Assembly: GCF_024707525.1 (NCBI RefSeq)
Contig: NZ_CP062231.1
Location: forward strand, 5,087,501 to 5,151,500
DNA length: 64,000 nt
Reading direction: 5' to 3'
Origin: Rhizobium sp. TH2
GTDB taxonomy: Bacteria > Pseudomonadota > Alphaproteobacteria > Rhizobiales > Rhizobiaceae
Shown: positions 26,024 to 33,841 of the stretch, one piece after another
Position numbering within the stretch: position 1 is the first letter of the stretch
How the letters are laid out: every line of letters starts with the position of its first letter
Position numbers and translations under genes: made by a program
Notes under the pieces: model-generated
Told to the model about the DNA's origin: nothing
What the model saw: the letters and a program-made list of their open reading frames with translations, nothing else
Databases searched by the model: none

Positions 26024-26791
26024 TTAAGAAGGAACCTTAACTCGGTCGCGCCGGTCCGCTTCTATCGCGTTTCTTATTGCAGATGCGGCTTTTGCGGTTG
26101 CCGTTCGGCACTGGTCGAACCCAGCCGAGTCCTCATATTCCATACGTTCTACTGACAGAGCTTCCGAAGCTGCGATGAACGCAATCTCGGATATTGTCAT
26201 CGCATCGCGCAATGGACCCATCACATTACGTTCGGCCCGAAGTTCCGCGGCAGTCTTGCCAGTTAACCCCTGATATGTAGTGTTGGTACAAATTGCATAA
26301 TGGACCGGCTTTACCACTCCGCGCTTGTCTAACTCGTTGGTGTAGAGCCCGCGAACCGCGCGACCCATGGCACGCTTGGCTGCCCACTCGTTCGCTTCAG
26401 GTGAGGCTCGCTGTAAAACCTCGTCGGCAAGCGTTGCATCGCCAGCCCTGTAACGGAGCCAGACTTCGCGAGTTTCAATCTCTAGCTTAGGGCTGAGATA
26501 TCCAGCATACGCAGCGGCAAGAATGGGATGGGCATACGTGCCATCGTTCCCGCGACCGGATTTTGCGTAAATTACTGGAATATTTTGCTTATTCGCCTTT
26601 AGGTAAGAATTGGTTACCTTTTTCTGAAGCTCTGGAATCAGCTTCTTGGCGAAGGCGGATGAGCGCCAATGCTTGGGCAGTTTCGTGATGGGCGCCTTTG
26701 CAAGCGACCAAATGTCGTTGAGATTCCAAAGACCGAATTCATCCTCACGGACTGAATGGCCCCGTACGGTAATCAATGAGATAGTGTTCAT
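26024..26791 (-). CDS. KilA-N domain protein
   Basis: 255 residues. The N-terminal part (VREDEFGLWNLNDIW, then YAKSGRGNDGTYAHPILAAA and YLSPKLEIETREVWLRYRAG) is the KilA-N domain of phage and large-virus DNA-binding proteins. The C-terminal half contains a charged helical region and a segment TNTTYQGLTGKTAAELRAER resembling phage regulatory tails. ATG at 26791 follows CCAAGG by 7 bases. GC content is clearly lower than in surrounding genes. No other phage gene is nearby, so it is an orphan, probably a remnant or a stand-alone regulator. Confidence 0.85.
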   Translation of the reverse strand: MNTISLITVRGHSVREDEFGLWNLNDIWSLAKAPITKLPKHWRSSAFAKKLIPELQKKVTNSYLKANKQNIPVIYAKSGRGNDGTYAHPILAAAYAGYLSPKLEIETREVWLRYRAGDATLADEVLQRASPEANEWAAKRAMGRAVRGLYTNELDKRGVVKPVHYAICTNTTYQGLTGKTAAELRAERNVMGPLRDAMTISEIAFIAASEALSVERMEYEDSAGFDQCRTATAKAASAIRNAIEADRRDRVKVPS

Positions 26792-27016
26792 GTTCAAACC
26801 TTGGTTCGTTGATGTTCATAGCTGTTTCCCACTCTGTCGTTGATGCCGCGATGAATCCGAACCGTAGTTCCTCCCGACTCAACCCGCATGAGGGAACATA
26901 TCATGAAACTCAGCCGAGTGTGCGAAGTATAATACTGGGATTATTTTCCAATATCGAATGATAAGCAATTGATTTGGTTGGAAAGAAAATCGTGTGCGTA
27001 CCAGTTTCGGGTTCGA

Positions 27017-27059
27017 GAAGGCCCCGCCCCGAAACCCCTCCCCACAAGGGGGAGGGGCC
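27017..27059 (+). repeat. mosaic repeat, family B (copy 1)
   Basis: GCCCCGCCCCGAAACCCCTC followed by CCCACAAGGGGGAGGGG; the second half folds into a hairpin (CCCCTCCCC/GGGGAGGGG type). It is in inverted orientation to the copy at 27158-27200; the same sequence type recurs at 36461 and 36904. Confidence 0.75.
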
Positions 27060-27157
27060 AATCCGTGGCGCTCACTTTCCATCAAAGCACGGCCTGCGTG
27101 CGCCGAAGACGATGCCCATTACTCGACGCTGAGAATTTCGAGACGGTGCCGCAAGTT

Positions 27158-27200
27158 AAGCCCCTCCCCCTTTGTGGGGAGGGGTTGGGGCGGGGTCTTT
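27158..27200 (-). repeat. mosaic repeat, family B (copy 2, inverted)
   Basis: Reads AAGCCCCTCCCCCTTTGTGG then GGAGGGGTTGGGGCGGGGTC. It is the reverse complement of the 27017 copy with a few differences, 98 bases further on. Confidence 0.75.
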
Positions 27201-27275
27201 CTTCCCAACCACCCACCTTGCACCCACCTCATGAATCGGCGATATCTCGGCTCCCTCCGATGCCTGCAGGCTTCC

Positions 27276-28169
27276 ATGACGATCACCGAACAGAACACTT
27301 ATCGCCTCGGCGTGGCCTATGTGGCCGTGTCGGCGTTTCTGTGGTCGCTTTCAGGACTGTTCATGCGGGCGATCGAGGCGGATCTGATGACGATCCTGTT
27401 TTTGCGCGGGCTCGTTTCCGGCACCACGGTTTTCCTGCTGTTCCTCGCGGTCGAGCGCGACAAAGTATGGGCGACCCTCAAGGCGATGCGCTGGCCGACC
27501 TTCTGGGCGGCGGTGCTCTCCGCCGCCAGCATGATGGCCGGGCTGGGCTCGCTCTATTACACATCGATCGCCGACAGCATGGTGATCTATGCGACTGCAC
27601 CCTTCATCACCGCCTTCATCGCCTATTTCTTTATCGGCGAGAAACCGAGCCGGGCGACCGTCATCGCCAGCACGATCGCCTTTTGCGGCGTGCTCTACAT
27701 GGTGACCGACAGCCAGGGCGGCGGCTCGCTGCTCGGCAAGGGATTGGCTGTCATCATGTCGTTCACGGTCGCTGGCCTGGCGGTCGTCATGCGCAAGCAC
27801 CGGGAAGTCTCGATGCTGCCGGCGATGGCGGCCTCGGCCTGGCTTGTATCGCTCACGACCGCGCCCTTTGCCAGCCCGCTTGCGGCCAGCACGACGGACC
27901 TGGGCCTGGTCGCCGCCTTCGGCATCGTGCAGAACGGCATGGGGCTGGCGCTTTATACATTCGGTGCCAAGCGCATTCCCGCCGTCGATGCCAGCCTGCT
28001 GACCGCGCTCGAAGTGCCGCTGACGCCGCTCTGGGTGTGGATCTTCATGAACGAAGTGCCGTCGCAGGCGACCCAGATCGGCGGCGCGATCGTGCTCGCC
28101 GCGCTGTTCGGGCACATCTTTGCAGAAATGCGGCGCAATCGCGCGCCGGTTACTGTCGCGCCGTTGTAA
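27276..28169 (+). CDS. EamA (DMT) family transporter
   Basis: 297 residues with ten predicted helices arranged as two EamA repeats. The first contains VSAFLWSLSGLFMRAIE; the second begins near the VAAFGIVQNGMGLALYTFGA segment and ends with FGHIFAEMRR. Such carriers export amino acids, nucleosides or other metabolites. ATG at 27276 places the first helix normally and follows GCAGG; an ATG at 27231 would add 15 unsupported residues, and the longer open frame upstream runs through repeat DNA. Substrate unknown. Confidence 0.9.
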   Translation: MTITEQNTYRLGVAYVAVSAFLWSLSGLFMRAIEADLMTILFLRGLVSGTTVFLLFLAVERDKVWATLKAMRWPTFWAAVLSAASMMAGLGSLYYTSIADSMVIYATAPFITAFIAYFFIGEKPSRATVIASTIAFCGVLYMVTDSQGGGSLLGKGLAVIMSFTVAGLAVVMRKHREVSMLPAMAASAWLVSLTTAPFASPLAASTTDLGLVAAFGIVQNGMGLALYTFGAKRIPAVDASLLTALEVPLTPLWVWIFMNEVPSQATQIGGAIVLAALFGHIFAEMRRNRAPVTVAPL

Positions 28170-28182
28170 GATGGAGCCTCCG

Positions 28183-28302
28183 CTTCTCCCCTTGGGGAGA
28201 AGATGCCCGGAGGGCAGATGAGGGGTTCTCATCTACGAGCAAAGCGCTTCGCGCAACCCCTCATCCGGCGCATTCGCGCCACCTTCTCCCCAAGGGGAGA
28301 AG
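28183..28302. repeat. mosaic repeat, family A (copy 1)
   Basis: 120-base composite element. It is bounded by CTTCTCCCCTTGGGGAGAAG (28183-28202) and CTTCTCCCCAAGGGGAGAAG (28283-28302). Inside are ATGAGGGGTT and AACCCCTCAT in opposite orientation, so the whole can fold as a nested cruciform. Equivalent elements occur at 33535 and 41185. Confidence 0.85.
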
Positions 28303-28315
28303 AGGGAGAAAGCCA

Positions 28316-28927
28316 CTACCGCCGCACGTCCGCTCTCGCCCCGGCCGCCAACAACGCCACGAAATCATCGAGTTCGCTTTCCAGCCGCGTCGCGGGAATG
28401 CCGACGAAGCGGCCTTCGAGGCTGATCGAGATGATGCCGTGCACGGCGCTGAACAGCGTCAGCGCCCGGATCTGCCGATCCTCATCAGGCATATCGGGGT
28501 TGAGCCGGGTGAGCGGCCGGGCGATGAACTGGATCAGGAACATATGCCGTTCCAGATGCCAGTCCGGCGGCATCACATCATCCGGCAGCTTGTGATCGAA
28601 GAGGGCTGCCCAGAGATTCCGGTTCTCGAGCGCGAATTTGAGATAGCCGCGCGCCAGGATTCTCAACTGGGCAGCGGGGTCGTTCTCCTCGGCCAGCATT
28701 TCGGTCAGCTGATGCTCCAGCATCAGGAGCGTCGAGGAGTTCACATGCCACACCAGCTCATCAAGATCGCGGAAGGCCGTGTAGAGCCCGCCCAGCGCGC
28801 AGCCGGCATCCTGCGTCACGTCACGCGCCCGGAGATTGCCGAGTCCATCCGCGATGATCCGGTTGCGCGCCGCCTCGATCAGCCGCGCTTTCAAGTCCTC
28901 GCGTTTCAATTCCCGTTTGCCGGCCAT
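28316..28927 (-). CDS. TetR family regulator of the PspA/YiaAB module
   Basis: 203 residues. The HTH region is LKARLIEAARNRIIADGLGN, then ARDVTQDAGCALGGLYTAFRD. The C-terminal domain has WHLERHMFLIQF and HGIISISLEGRF, typical of TetR ligand domains. ATG at 28927 is chosen because the alternative at 28963 overlaps the operator and lengthens the N terminus. It is divergent from pspA-like and yiaA-like genes across three TGAAC-N3-GTTCA palindromes, making it the likely repressor of that stress module and of itself. Confidence 0.88.
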   Translation of the reverse strand: MAGKRELKREDLKARLIEAARNRIIADGLGNLRARDVTQDAGCALGGLYTAFRDLDELVWHVNSSTLLMLEHQLTEMLAEENDPAAQLRILARGYLKFALENRNLWAALFDHKLPDDVMPPDWHLERHMFLIQFIARPLTRLNPDMPDEDRQIRALTLFSAVHGIISISLEGRFVGIPATRLESELDDFVALLAAGARADVRR

Positions 28928-28949
28928 TAACCATTCGCCTTCGAAATTA

Positions 28950-29020
28950 TGAACGTCGTTCAAAATAATTCTTGAACATTGTTCGTCTTTGTGTCAGAAC
29001 ATAATCGTGAACGTTGTTCA
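28950..29020. promoter_or_regulatory. three TGAAC-N3-GTTCA operators between TetR and pspA-like genes
   Basis: TGAACgtcGTTCA at 28950-28962, TGAACattGTTCG at 28973-28985 (one mismatch) and TGAACgttGTTCA at 29008-29020. Centres are 23 and 35 bases apart. The sites fill the divergent promoter and end 17 bases before the pspA-like start, as expected for TetR repression. Confidence 0.78.
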
Positions 29021-29037
29021 TACATGGAGAAACCGAG

Positions 29038-29724
29038 ATGTTCAAACAAATTCTCACATTGCTGCGTGGCCGCGCTTTCGAGGCCGAGCAGGACTTTCTC
29101 GATCAGAACGCAATTCCCCTACTGGGCCAGCAGATCCGCGACGCCACCTTGGCAATCCAGTCGGCGCGTCGCGCGGTGGCCATTGCCATCGCCCAGAACG
29201 AACAGGAGGTCGGCCAGCACAAGGCCGCTCTCGCTCGCATCACCGACCTCGAAACCCGCGCCATCGCGGCCCTCCAGCAGGGCAACGAGAAGCTGGCCCG
29301 CGAGGCCGCCGAAGCGATCGGCTGGCTGGAGGCGGAATGCGCCGCCTCGGAGAAGGCGCAGGCGCAGTTCAGCGCCTCGATCAACCGGATGAAATCCGTG
29401 GTCCGGGCCTCCGAGGCCCGGCTGAGGGAACTGCAGCGCGGCGAGCGCCTGGCCCGCGCCACCGAGCATACCCAGAAACTCGATCGCTCGGCGGGCCACC
29501 ACGGCCTCGCCACGCTCTCCGAAGCGGAGGAGACTTTGCTGCGCCTTCGCACCCGCCAGCAGGAGATCGATACAACCGCATCGGCGCTGCGCGAGATGGA
29601 TGCCGGCACCGATCCCGCCGCCATCATCGAGAAGCTCGCCAAGGCCGGGTGCGGCGCGCCGCTCCAGCCCGACCCCGAAAACATCCTCGCTCGCCTTCGG
29701 GCGAGAATGAACAACGCCGCCTGA
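29038..29724 (+). CDS. PspA/IM30 family envelope-stress protein
   Basis: 228 residues, almost entirely helical with long coiled-coil stretches, and the PspA start pattern (short amphipathic helix MFKQILTLLRGRA, then DQNAIPLLGQQIRDA). PspA/IM30 proteins assemble on the inner membrane and stabilise it during stress. GGAGA lies 7 bases before the ATG. No pspF or pspBC is present; control by the divergent TetR is inferred from the operators. It is followed at 30 bases by a YiaAB-type gene, probably in one operon. Confidence 0.88.
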   Translation: MFKQILTLLRGRAFEAEQDFLDQNAIPLLGQQIRDATLAIQSARRAVAIAIAQNEQEVGQHKAALARITDLETRAIAALQQGNEKLAREAAEAIGWLEAECAASEKAQAQFSASINRMKSVVRASEARLRELQRGERLARATEHTQKLDRSAGHHGLATLSEAEETLLRLRTRQQEIDTTASALREMDAGTDPAAIIEKLAKAGCGAPLQPDPENILARLRARMNNAA

Positions 29725-29754
29725 CCGTATCAACACTGGACAAGGGATACTGAT

Positions 29755-30036
29755 ATGAACGAGAGTTTCCAGAAGCATTCCTCAGCCTGGGTGAGCTTCT
29801 CTTATTTGAGCTTCGGCGCGGCAGGCACCATGCTGGCGCTTGGCCTCTACATGATGCCGCTCGATCTCTGGGGTAAGGGCTACCTCGTCATGGGCATATT
29901 GATGCTCGTGCAGACCACCGTGAACGTCACCAAGACCATCCGCGACAACGCCGAAGCCGACAAGCTGATCCGCAAGGTCGAGGATGCCAAGACCGAGAAA
30001 CTGCTGTTCAACATCAATCGTAACGACGCGAGTTAG
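29755..30036 (+). CDS. YiaA/YiaB family inner membrane protein
   Basis: 93 residues with two helices and the YiaAB two-helix domain: SSAWVSFSYLSFG, MPLDLWGKGYLVMG, then VTKTIRDNAEADKLIRKVED and EKLLFNIN at the C terminus. The family is small, membrane-bound and of unknown mechanism. Its position behind a PspA-like gene under a TetR repressor suggests a joint role in membrane stress. An AAGGGATACTGAT ribosome site precedes the ATG. Confidence 0.88.
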   Translation: MNESFQKHSSAWVSFSYLSFGAAGTMLALGLYMMPLDLWGKGYLVMGILMLVQTTVNVTKTIRDNAEADKLIRKVEDAKTEKLLFNINRNDAS

Positions 30037-30051
30037 CTGAAGTTAACCACA

Positions 30052-30097
30052 CCACAGAGTTGTCCGGTCGAGCAACTATTGGCTAACGACTCTGTGG
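30052..30097. other. inverted repeat upstream of the Aas-like gene
   Basis: Perfect 9-base arms CCACAGAGT (30052-30060) and ACTCTGTGG (30089-30097) with a 28-base loop, in the 94-base gap between the YiaAB-type and Aas-like genes. It could be a terminator stem for the first or a leader structure of the second; no T tract follows. Confidence 0.4.
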
Positions 30098-30130
30098 CTT
30101 GGTGACACTGCCCGCAAAAGGAAGATCTCG

Positions 30131-33100
30131 ATGCAACGCAACCTGATGACATCGCGCCAGTTCGCGCCGCTGTTCTGGACGCAGTTCCTCTCGGCGTTCA
30201 ATGACAATTTCCTCAAGAACACGCTGGTGTTCCTGATCATGTTCCAGATGGCAGCCGAAGGCGCCTCGCTGGTGACGGTGGCGGGCGGCATTTTCATCCT
30301 GCCTTTCCTGGCGCTCTCGGCGATCGGTGGTGAACTGGCCGACAAATACGACAAGGCCAAGATGGCGGAACTGCTGAAGCGCGCCGAGATCGGCGTCGCG
30401 GCGGTGGCCGTGCTGGGTATTGGACTGTCGTCGATCTGGATCCTGATGCTGGCCCTGTTCGGCTTCGGCGTGATTTCCGCGCTGTTCGGGCCGATCAAAT
30501 ACGGCATTCTGCCCGATCATCTCGACCGCCGGGATCTGCCCAAGGCCAATGCCTGGATCGAGGGTGGCACCTTCATCGCCATCCTGACCGGCACGATCGT
30601 CGCGGCCGTGGCCTTTAGCGGCGGCGACAATATCTGGGTTTTCGGACCGATGATGATGGGCCTCTCGATACTCTGCTGGTTCGCTGCCCGCATGATCCCG
30701 CCGACCGGCTCCAAGGCGCCCGACCTAGTGATCGACTGGAACATCTTCCGTTCGAGCGTGACGCTGGTGGGCGAAATCCGCGCGGATCAGCGCATCTGGC
30801 GCTCGGCCCTGATGAACTGCTGGTTCTGGTTCGTCGGCGCCTTCGTGATGACCATGCTGCCGATTATGGTGAAAGATATCCTCGGCGGTTCGGAAATCGT
30901 GGTGCCGGCCTATCTCGCCATCTTCGCGATCTCGATCGCCATCGGTTCCGCCATTGCCGGCTGGATGTCGGCCGGGCGCGTCGTGCTGCTGCCGGCGCCG
31001 ATCGGCACCGCCATCATCGCGTTGTTCGGCCTCGACCTCGCATGGAATCTCTGGGGTCTTACCTCGGTCACCCACGCCACGACGATATCAGGCTTCTTCG
31101 CCGGCCAGAGCACGATCCGCGTCGCGGTAGACCTTGCCGGCATGGCGATCGGCGGCGCATTCCTCGCGGTGCCGACCTTCGCGGCCATGCAGACCTGGGC
31201 GCATGAGGATCGCCGCGCCCGTGTCATCGGTGCGGCAAACGTTCTCTCGGCACTGTTCATCACCTCGGGCCTGGCGCTGGTCGCCATCCTGCAGGCGATC
31301 GGTACCTCGGTGCCGATGATCATCCTGGGACTGTCCGTCATCAATCTCGGCATTGCCTGGCTGATGCTGAAGACCCTGCCGACCAATCCGTTCCGCGATT
31401 TCATCTCGATCATCTTCCGCGCCTTCATGCGGCTGGAAGTCGAAGGGCTGGAGAACATCAAGAAGGCCGGCGTCGCACCGATCATCGCGCTCAACCATGT
31501 CAGCCTGCTCGACGGCGCGCTGGCGCTCGCCATCACCGAGGAAGAGCCGACCTTCGCCGTCGACTACAAGATCGCCCAGGCCTGGTGGGTGAAGCCGTTC
31601 CTGAAATTCGCAAAATTCCTGCCGCTCGACCCGACCAAGCCGATGGCGACCCGCACCCTGATCAAGGTCGTGCAGGACGGCAATCCGATCGGCATCTTCC
31701 CCGAGGGCCGCCTGACTGTCACCGGCACGCTGATGAAGGTCTATGATGGCGCCGCCATGGTGGCCGACAAGACCGGCGCGATGGTCGTGCCTGTTCGCAT
31801 CGACGGCTTGGAGAAGAGCTATTTCACCTATCTCAACGACGACAAGGTGCGCCGCCGCTGGTTCCCCAAGGTCAAGGTGACGATCCTCGAACCGCAGAAG
31901 CTCGAAGTCCCGGCCGAACTCAAGGGCCGCGCCCGTCGCATCGCCGCCGGTGCCGCCCTCTACCAGATCATGTCGGACCTGATGTTCAAGACATCGAACA
32001 CCGATTCGACTGTGATCGAGCGGGTGATCGAATCCGCGAAAGAGCGCGGCATGAGCAAGCTGGCGGTCGAGGATCCGGTCACCGGCAAGCTGACCTATGG
32101 CAAGCTGCTGACCGGCGCCGCCGTGCTGGCCGCCCAGTTCAAGGCGCGCTTCCCGGATGACGAGACGCTCGGCGTGATGCTGCCCAACGCCAATGGCGCA
32201 GCAGCCACACTGTTCGGCGTGATGAGCGCCGGCAAGGTACCGGCGATGCTGAACTTCACCGCCGGCGCGACGAACATTCTATCCGCCTGCACCGCCGCCA
32301 AGGTGAAGCACGTGCTGACCTCCCGCGCCTTCGTGACCCAGGCCAAGCTTGGACCAGTGATCGAGGAAATGGAAAAGCAGGTCAAGATCGTCTGGCTCGA
32401 CGACCTGCGCACCGAGATCGGCTACAAGGACAAGCTGATGGGCTATCTCGGCAAGGCGCGTCCGCTGGTCAGGCGCAAGCCCGATGACGCGGCGGTGATC
32501 CTGTTCACCTCGGGTTCCGAGGGCACGCCGAAGGGCGTGGTGCTGACCCACCGCAACATCCTGTCGAATGCCGCGCAGGCCGCAGCCCGCATCGATTTCC
32601 ACTCGGGCGACAAGGTGTTCAACATCCTGCCGGTGTTCCACTCCTTCGGCCTGACGGCGGGCACTGTGCTCCCGCTGATCTCCGGCGTGCCGGTCTATTT
32701 CTACCCCTCGCCGCTGCATTACCGCATCGTGCCGGAACTGATCTATTCGTCGAATGCGACGATCATCTTCGGCACCGACACCTTCCTGTCGGGCTATGCC
32801 AGGACCGCGCATCCCTACGACTTCCGCTCGATCCGCTACATCTTCTCGGGCGCCGAGCCGGTGAAGGCCTCGACCCGCGAGACCTATATGGAGAAGTTCG
32901 GGCTGAGGATTCTCGAAGGCTACGGCGTCACCGAAACCGCGCCGGTCGTGTCGATCAACACGCCGATGTACAACAAGTCTGGCACCGTCGGTAAGATCAT
33001 GCCCGGCATGGAATGGAAGCTCGAACCGGTACCTGGAATCGAGGAGGGCGGCCGGCTCTATCTCAAGGGTCCGAACGTCATGGCCGGCTATCTCCGCGCC

Positions 33101-33526
33101 GAAAATCCCGGCGTGCTGGAACCGCTGCCCGATGGCTGGCACGACACCGGCGACATCGTCACCATCGATGCCGACGGCTTCGTCAAGATCCGCGGGCGCG
33201 CCAAGCGCTTCGCCAAGATCGGCGGCGAGATGGTGTCGCTGGCAGCGGTGGAAGCACTGGCCGGCAGCCTGTGGCCGGGTGCGCTGTCCGCGGTCTCAGC
33301 CGTGCCGGATGCCAAAAAGGGCGAGCGCCTGATCCTGCTCACCGACGCGCCGAACGCCACCCGCGCCGAATTCCTCGCCTACGCCAAGTCGAAGAACGCC
33401 ATGGACATGATGGTCCCGGCCGAGGTGCGCGTCGGCAAGGTGCCGGTGCTCGGCACTGGCAAGATCGACTTCGTCGAGGCGCGGAAGCTGGCGCTGGAGC
33501 CGGTGGCGGCGACCGCTGCGGCGTGA
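30131..33526 (+). CDS. aas: fused LplT-like transporter / PlsC acyltransferase / acyl-ACP synthetase (Aas type)
   Basis: 1131 residues in three parts. Residues 1 to about 410 form an MFS-type carrier with 10-12 helices (LplT-like, lysophospholipid flipping). About 430-620 is a PlsC acyltransferase with NHVSLLDG (His455, Asp460) and FPEGRLTV. About 640-1131 is an AMP-dependent acyl ligase with LFTSGSEGTPKG near 790 and a GYGVTET motif. E. coli has the same functions on two genes, lplT and aas. The product would import lysophosphatidylethanolamine and re-acylate it. A GGAAG ribosome site precedes the start. Confidence 0.93.
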   Translation: MQRNLMTSRQFAPLFWTQFLSAFNDNFLKNTLVFLIMFQMAAEGASLVTVAGGIFILPFLALSAIGGELADKYDKAKMAELLKRAEIGVAAVAVLGIGLSSIWILMLALFGFGVISALFGPIKYGILPDHLDRRDLPKANAWIEGGTFIAILTGTIVAAVAFSGGDNIWVFGPMMMGLSILCWFAARMIPPTGSKAPDLVIDWNIFRSSVTLVGEIRADQRIWRSALMNCWFWFVGAFVMTMLPIMVKDILGGSEIVVPAYLAIFAISIAIGSAIAGWMSAGRVVLLPAPIGTAIIALFGLDLAWNLWGLTSVTHATTISGFFAGQSTIRVAVDLAGMAIGGAFLAVPTFAAMQTWAHEDRRARVIGAANVLSALFITSGLALVAILQAIGTSVPMIILGLSVINLGIAWLMLKTLPTNPFRDFISIIFRAFMRLEVEGLENIKKAGVAPIIALNHVSLLDGALALAITEEEPTFAVDYKIAQAWWVKPFLKFAKFLPLDPTKPMATRTLIKVVQDGNPIGIFPEGRLTVTGTLMKVYDGAAMVADKTGAMVVPVRIDGLEKSYFTYLNDDKVRRRWFPKVKVTILEPQKLEVPAELKGRARRIAAGAALYQIMSDLMFKTSNTDSTVIERVIESAKERGMSKLAVEDPVTGKLTYGKLLTGAAVLAAQFKARFPDDETLGVMLPNANGAAATLFGVMSAGKVPAMLNFTAGATNILSACTAAKVKHVLTSRAFVTQAKLGPVIEEMEKQVKIVWLDDLRTEIGYKDKLMGYLGKARPLVRRKPDDAAVILFTSGSEGTPKGVVLTHRNILSNAAQAAARIDFHSGDKVFNILPVFHSFGLTAGTVLPLISGVPVYFYPSPLHYRIVPELIYSSNATIIFGTDTFLSGYARTAHPYDFRSIRYIFSGAEPVKASTRETYMEKFGLRILEGYGVTETAPVVSINTPMYNKSGTVGKIMPGMEWKLEPVPGIEEGGRLYLKGPNVMAGYLRAENPGVLEPLPDGWHDTGDIVTIDADGFVKIRGRAKRFAKIGGEMVSLAAVEALAGSLWPGALSAVSAVPDAKKGERLILLTDAPNATRAEFLAYAKSKNAMDMMVPAEVRVGKVPVLGTGKIDFVEARKLALEPVAATAAA

Positions 33527-33841
33527 GTCTCCCGCTTCTCCCCTTGGGGAGAAGGTGGCCCGAAGGGCCGGATGAGGGGTTGCGCGGAGCGCCCGGCAAA
33601 TTGGAACCCCTCATCGCCTCGCTGCGCTCGGCACTTCTCCCCAAGGGGAGAAGCGGGGCCAGCACCCGTCGCCTTAGCCTATCAAATCCCGCCACCCAAG
33701 CCCTGCATTTGTCGCATCCCTGTTAAGCGCATTCATTAGTTTGTCGCTTCACCCCTTTCGCAAATGCAAAAAAAGGGGTATGAGCCCGCCAAATTGAATT
33801 GCGCGCCCTGTGCCCGCCACAAACTTTCAGAGACCGATCAG
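33527..33841. other. intergenic region with a mosaic repeat before typA
   Basis: 315 bases. The first third is occupied by a family A mosaic element (33535-33653). After it the sequence is AT-richer, with an A-rich run near 33770, and should carry the typA promoter. No gene is supported. Confidence 0.6.
33535..33653. repeat. mosaic repeat, family A (copy 2)
   Basis: 119-base element bounded by CTTCTCCCCTTGGGGAGAAG (33535-33554) and CTTCTCCCCAAGGGGAGAAG (33634-33653). Inner ATGAGGGGTT and AACCCCTCAT are in opposite orientation, the same design as at 28183. Confidence 0.85.

Larger units (their letters stand above)
26792..27275. other. intergenic region with mosaic repeats between the KilA-N and EamA genes
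   Basis: 484 bases with no supported gene. The first part (to about 27000) is AT-rich and should contain the KilA-N promoter on the minus strand. The second part holds two inverted copies of a G/C-rich repeat, at 27017-27059 and 27158-27200. Open frames here do not continue any family similarity. Confidence 0.6.

Noticed and set aside
28183..28302. Repeat cluster considered as a CRISPR array
   Set aside because: Only two palindromic boundaries with an internal inverted repeat, no regular spacers, no cas genes.
26969..28930. 653-codon plus-strand frame across the EamA gene and TetR gene
   Set aside because: Out of frame with the transporter and antisense to TetR; it passes through repeat DNA.
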